Shown one piece after another: positions 21,631 to 23,849 of a DNA stretch of 23,849 nucleotides; the first letter of the stretch is position 1, and each line of letters begins with the position of its first letter. The notes under the pieces were generated by a model. It searched no databases. It was not told where the DNA came from and was given only the letters and a program-made list of their open reading frames with translations. The DNA lies in NCBI GenBank assembly GCA_964630925.1, contig CAZVZK010000155.1:1-23849 (forward strand), given 5' to 3'. This DNA is from RGDT01 sp964630925. GTDB lineage: Bacteria > Planctomycetota > Planctomycetia > Gemmatales > Gemmataceae. The translations under genes and the position numbers were made by a program.

Positions 21631-22357
21631 CGGCGCGGCGCGTGCCGCGGAAGGTGCCGACCGGCAGCGGCGAGCGCGGGCAGGGCGACGCCTCGGCCTC
21701 GAATCCCAGCGCCGCCAGCCGGGCCAGGAGCGCCGCGGGCGTCGGCTCCGGCACGCCGGGCCAGGGGCCGGCCAGTGGCGGCAGGTGGTACTCGCCGCAC
21801 ACCTCGTCCACGCAGGCGAGGCGCGACGACGTGAACAGAATGGGCCACTCGGCCCCCTCGCAGTCGAGCTTCATCAGGCGGACGCGGCGTCCGGCGGCGA
21901 TCTCCGCGAGCAGGTCGTCGAGGGGTACGGCGTCGGCGGCGGGGCCGTCGCCGTCGGGCCGGGCCTGGACGGCGCCGGTGTTGCGCGGATCGACGGGGTT
22001 ATGCAGATGGAGCCGCCCCTCGGGGCGGTCGGAGCGCCACACCGCGCAGTTGAGCAGCACGGCACGGCCTCCGAACGGGGCGAGGTTGTGCCGCAGGACG
22101 GCAAAGTTGTCCGGGCACGGCTCGCAGCACACGACGCGGCCCGCGCCGCGGCGCAGGGCGGCCAGAGCGAAGGATCCGGTGTGAGCGCCGACGTCGAGGA
22201 TCAGATCGTTCGCCGCGAAGGACCGAAGGCGATACTCGTTGCCGACGACGACATCGCGGAAGAGGCGGCGGTCGATGGTCCCCGCGCGGAACCGCCAGTG
22301 GGACGGCGCGTGCCACATCGTCAGCACCCGGCGTGTCAGGTCGCGCAGAAGCCCCAT
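21614..22357 (-). CDS. FkbM-family SAM-dependent methyltransferase
   Basis: A 247-aa methyltransferase. The SAM-binding motif is LILDVGAHTGSFAL (52-65), followed by an acidic residue E79 in VCCEPCPDN. The FkbM signature LMKLDCEGAEWPIL is at 161-174. FkbM enzymes mostly O-methylate sugars or other small molecules, often in surface polysaccharide or secondary metabolism. No such cluster is here, so the substrate is unknown. The ATG at 22357 has a GGAGGG site eight bases upstream. The gene ends inside the 3' end of the HAD gene (17-bp convergent overlap), so antisense interference between the two transcripts is possible. Confidence 0.92.
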   Translation of the reverse strand: MGLLRDLTRRVLTMWHAPSHWRFRAGTIDRRLFRDVVVGNEYRLRSFAANDLILDVGAHTGSFALAALRRGAGRVVCCEPCPDNFAVLRHNLAPFGGRAVLLNCAVWRSDRPEGRLHLHNPVDPRNTGAVQARPDGDGPAADAVPLDDLLAEIAAGRRVRLMKLDCEGAEWPILFTSSRLACVDEVCGEYHLPPLAGPWPGVPEPTPAALLARLAALGFEAEASPCPRSPLPVGTFRGTRRAVKRAA

Positions 22358-22432
22358 CCGACGGCCCTCCGTGGCCGGGTGGCAGGATACCCGCGAGCGG
22401 CACGTCGGGGCAATGGCACCCTGGCGGGCCGA

Positions 22433-23542
22433 TCAATACCGGATGCGGCGGAGCGTCTGCTTGCGGAGCATCTCCATCACCTGGGCGTCGAAGCTGTCCT
22501 TGTTCTTGGCGATCTCCTTGGCGATGTACGCCATGCGGGCGCGGTCGAGGTCCGCCGCCTCGCGGATCAGCTTGCCGCGCTCGGAGGCCACCTTGTCGAG
22601 GAAGTCGCCGCGCTCCTTGGCGTCGAGGCCGCGCAGCTCGTCGGGCAGCTCCTCGGCCTTGAGGGAGGCGAGTTTGACCTGTCCGAGGCGGACGTTGTCG
22701 AGGAGGTCGTAGACGGCCACGCGCCCCTCCTTGGCGGAGAAGCTGGCCCGTTCGGCGGCCGATTCCTCGGGCATCGTGCGGGCGGCCTCGGCCTTGCGCT
22801 TGCTGGCGTCGCGCTTGACCGCGTCGCCATACACGAGGATTGACTTGACCAGGGCGGCGTTGATCTCGGCGAGGCGCCGGTCCTGCGGGGTCGTGAACGA
22901 GCGCGTCCCGCCCGTCTGCGGGATGCGGGCGAAGACGCCGCCCCCCTGCTCGGCGATGTCCTTCCAGTATTTGGTGCACTCGGCATCGTCGCCGCACTGG
23001 ATGGTGTTGATGATGATGCCCTTCTCGCGCGCCTTCTTGCACGTCACCGGATACTTCACGTCGTCCGTGTAGTCCATGTGCGGCGGCGCGTCCCCGATGA
23101 GGAACATCACCTTGATCACCTGCTTGTTCTCGCTCCACTTGATCCTGTTGATGGAGTCATCGAGGGCCTGGTTGACCGACTCCGGGGTGTCGCCGCCCCC
23201 GTCCGCCGTCAGGGCCTTGAGGTCGATGTAGTGCTGGTCGAGGTCGTTGGTCATCTCGTGGAGCTTGGTGACGTACGTGTCGTTCTTGTCCTTGAAGGCG
23301 ACCAGGGCCACGTGCAGCTCCGGCTGCGGCTTGCCCGCCGCGATCTGGTTGAGGATGCCCCAGATCTTGGCCTTCGCCCCGTCGATGGCCGACATGCTGC
23401 CCGTCGTATCGATGCAGAAGAGTACCTCCATCCTCGGCCGCTTGATGACCGGGGCGGGGGCGCCCTCGAGGGTCGGTTGCAAGACGGCCCCGAGGGCCAA
23501 CGGCAGCAGCGCGAGTGGGACCATCCAGAGGCGGCGCAGCAT
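22433..23542 (-). CDS. Exported von Willebrand factor A-domain protein
   Basis: A 369-aa protein with a signal peptide (MLRRLWMVPLALLPLALG). A VWA domain spans about residues 36-235, with a MIDAS metal site: CIDTTGSMS (D45, T47, S49), T119 in GGGDTPES and D151 in FLIGDAPP. Three cysteines (C168, C183, C189) lie in the VWA domain. The C-terminal third is a charged helical region (about 245-369) without a known domain. VWA domains bind protein partners through a metal ion. The ATG at 23542 is preceded by AGGAG at good spacing. It is followed at 75 bp by the FkbM gene on the same strand, so the two may share a transcript. The partner is unknown. Confidence 0.9.
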   Translation of the reverse strand: MLRRLWMVPLALLPLALGAVLQPTLEGAPAPVIKRPRMEVLFCIDTTGSMSAIDGAKAKIWGILNQIAAGKPQPELHVALVAFKDKNDTYVTKLHEMTNDLDQHYIDLKALTADGGGDTPESVNQALDDSINRIKWSENKQVIKVMFLIGDAPPHMDYTDDVKYPVTCKKAREKGIIINTIQCGDDAECTKYWKDIAEQGGGVFARIPQTGGTRSFTTPQDRRLAEINAALVKSILVYGDAVKRDASKRKAEAARTMPEESAAERASFSAKEGRVAVYDLLDNVRLGQVKLASLKAEELPDELRGLDAKERGDFLDKVASERGKLIREAADLDRARMAYIAKEIAKNKDSFDAQVMEMLRKQTLRRIRY

Positions 23543-23653
23543 GGGACACTCCTGGGATCGAGGGCCGGCGAGGGGCCGAGAAGTGGCCTGCCGGCTGCCG
23601 AGAGGCCGTACCGCGTCGGGGCCGGAGAGGGCTGCCCCGACGGGACACCGTAG

Positions 23654-23682
23654 ATCCTATCGGAGAGGACAACGCACCGCAA
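23654..23682 (-). promoter_or_regulatory. Possible promoter of the VWA-domain gene
   Basis: On the minus strand TTGCGG (23677-23682), a 17-bp spacer, and TAGGAT (23654-23659) form a weak sigma70-like promoter. It would make a leader of about 105 nt ahead of the VWA gene. TAGGAT is also the -10 box proposed for recQ. Confidence 0.3.
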
Positions 23683-23849
23683 CGAGAAAGCGGACGCCGA
23701 TGCGACGGGGGCGCGGAATCGGTGAATCCTTCGTGGACGGCCGGCATCTAACTACCTACCCTTTCGGAACCGGGCCGTGACGCCCGGGTCCGAGGCTCCT
23801 TGAAAACACGGTGGCGGAAGAGAGAGTTGCGAAGAACAACGACGAGCAG
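23683..23849. other. Gene-free right edge with a boxA-like string
   Basis: No gene is recognised in these 167 bp. There is a small stem-loop (23770-23775 with 23782-23787, loop cgtgac). Ggctccttgaaaa at 23794-23806 looks like a boxA antitermination site and matches the E. coli consensus TGCTCTTTAACA at about eight of twelve places. If correct, an RNA operon might begin just to the right of the window on the plus strand; this is a guess. Confidence 0.2.

Overview
The window looks like a piece of a high-GC planctomycete chromosome, most likely from the Gemmataceae. The evidence is a DUF1559 protein with a prepilin-type N-terminus, a remnant of the TIGR02996 repeat-companion domain, an HTTM gene with a single-pass partner, and a lineage-typical metallopeptidase. 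Intergenic gaps also contain palindromic and heptad repeats. No rRNA, tRNA, CRISPR array, transposase or phage gene was recognised.

Layout. At 77-1057 (minus) is a membrane-anchored M28 peptidase of the glutaminyl-cyclase-like type. Its probable promoter is followed by two tandem hairpins in the leader, and a perfect 30-bp-arm palindrome lies after its stop. From 1226 to 6437 (plus) runs a metabolic and regulatory cluster: a CBS-pair protein, KorA and KorB (2-oxoacid:ferredoxin oxidoreductase), a second CBS-pair protein with a zinc ribbon, a stand-alone M41-like HEAGH protease domain without an AAA+ ATPase, and a STAS-like protein. Both junctions flanking korB carry inverted repeats built from 7-bp CAGT units. 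Facing it (6445-10819, minus) are a tripartite hybrid histidine kinase (four PAS, HisKA, HATPase, two REC, Hpt) and an exported metallopeptidase-like protein whose HExxH motif reads DExxH.

The next block is on the plus strand: a small Ser/Thr kinase (10911-11759) and a HEAT-like protein (11779-12813). A gene-poor gap follows (12814-13366) with a tandem repeat, an inverted repeat and the TIGR02996 remnant. Then come a single-pass membrane protein and an HTTM protein that overlap by GTGA (13367-15372). A short-form RecQ (15375-16895, minus) converges on them.

The last third holds a strong hairpin (17092-17143), a probably 5'-truncated ORF lying in frame behind the DUF1559 stop (17270-17605), and DUF1559 itself (17678-18715, minus). 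Divergent from it are a two-TM sensor kinase without an adjacent response regulator (18924-20984) and a HAD phosphatase (20998-21630). The HAD gene overlaps the 3' end of an FkbM methyltransferase (minus). An exported VWA-domain protein (minus) follows. The right edge (23683-23849) has no gene and only a weak boxA-like string.

The most interesting parts are the CBS-KorAB-CBS-protease-STAS cluster, which may link cellular energy state to a core carbon enzyme, and a palindrome family sharing the core GCACG-C-TCCC-CGTGC that recurs in M28 and RecQ flanks.
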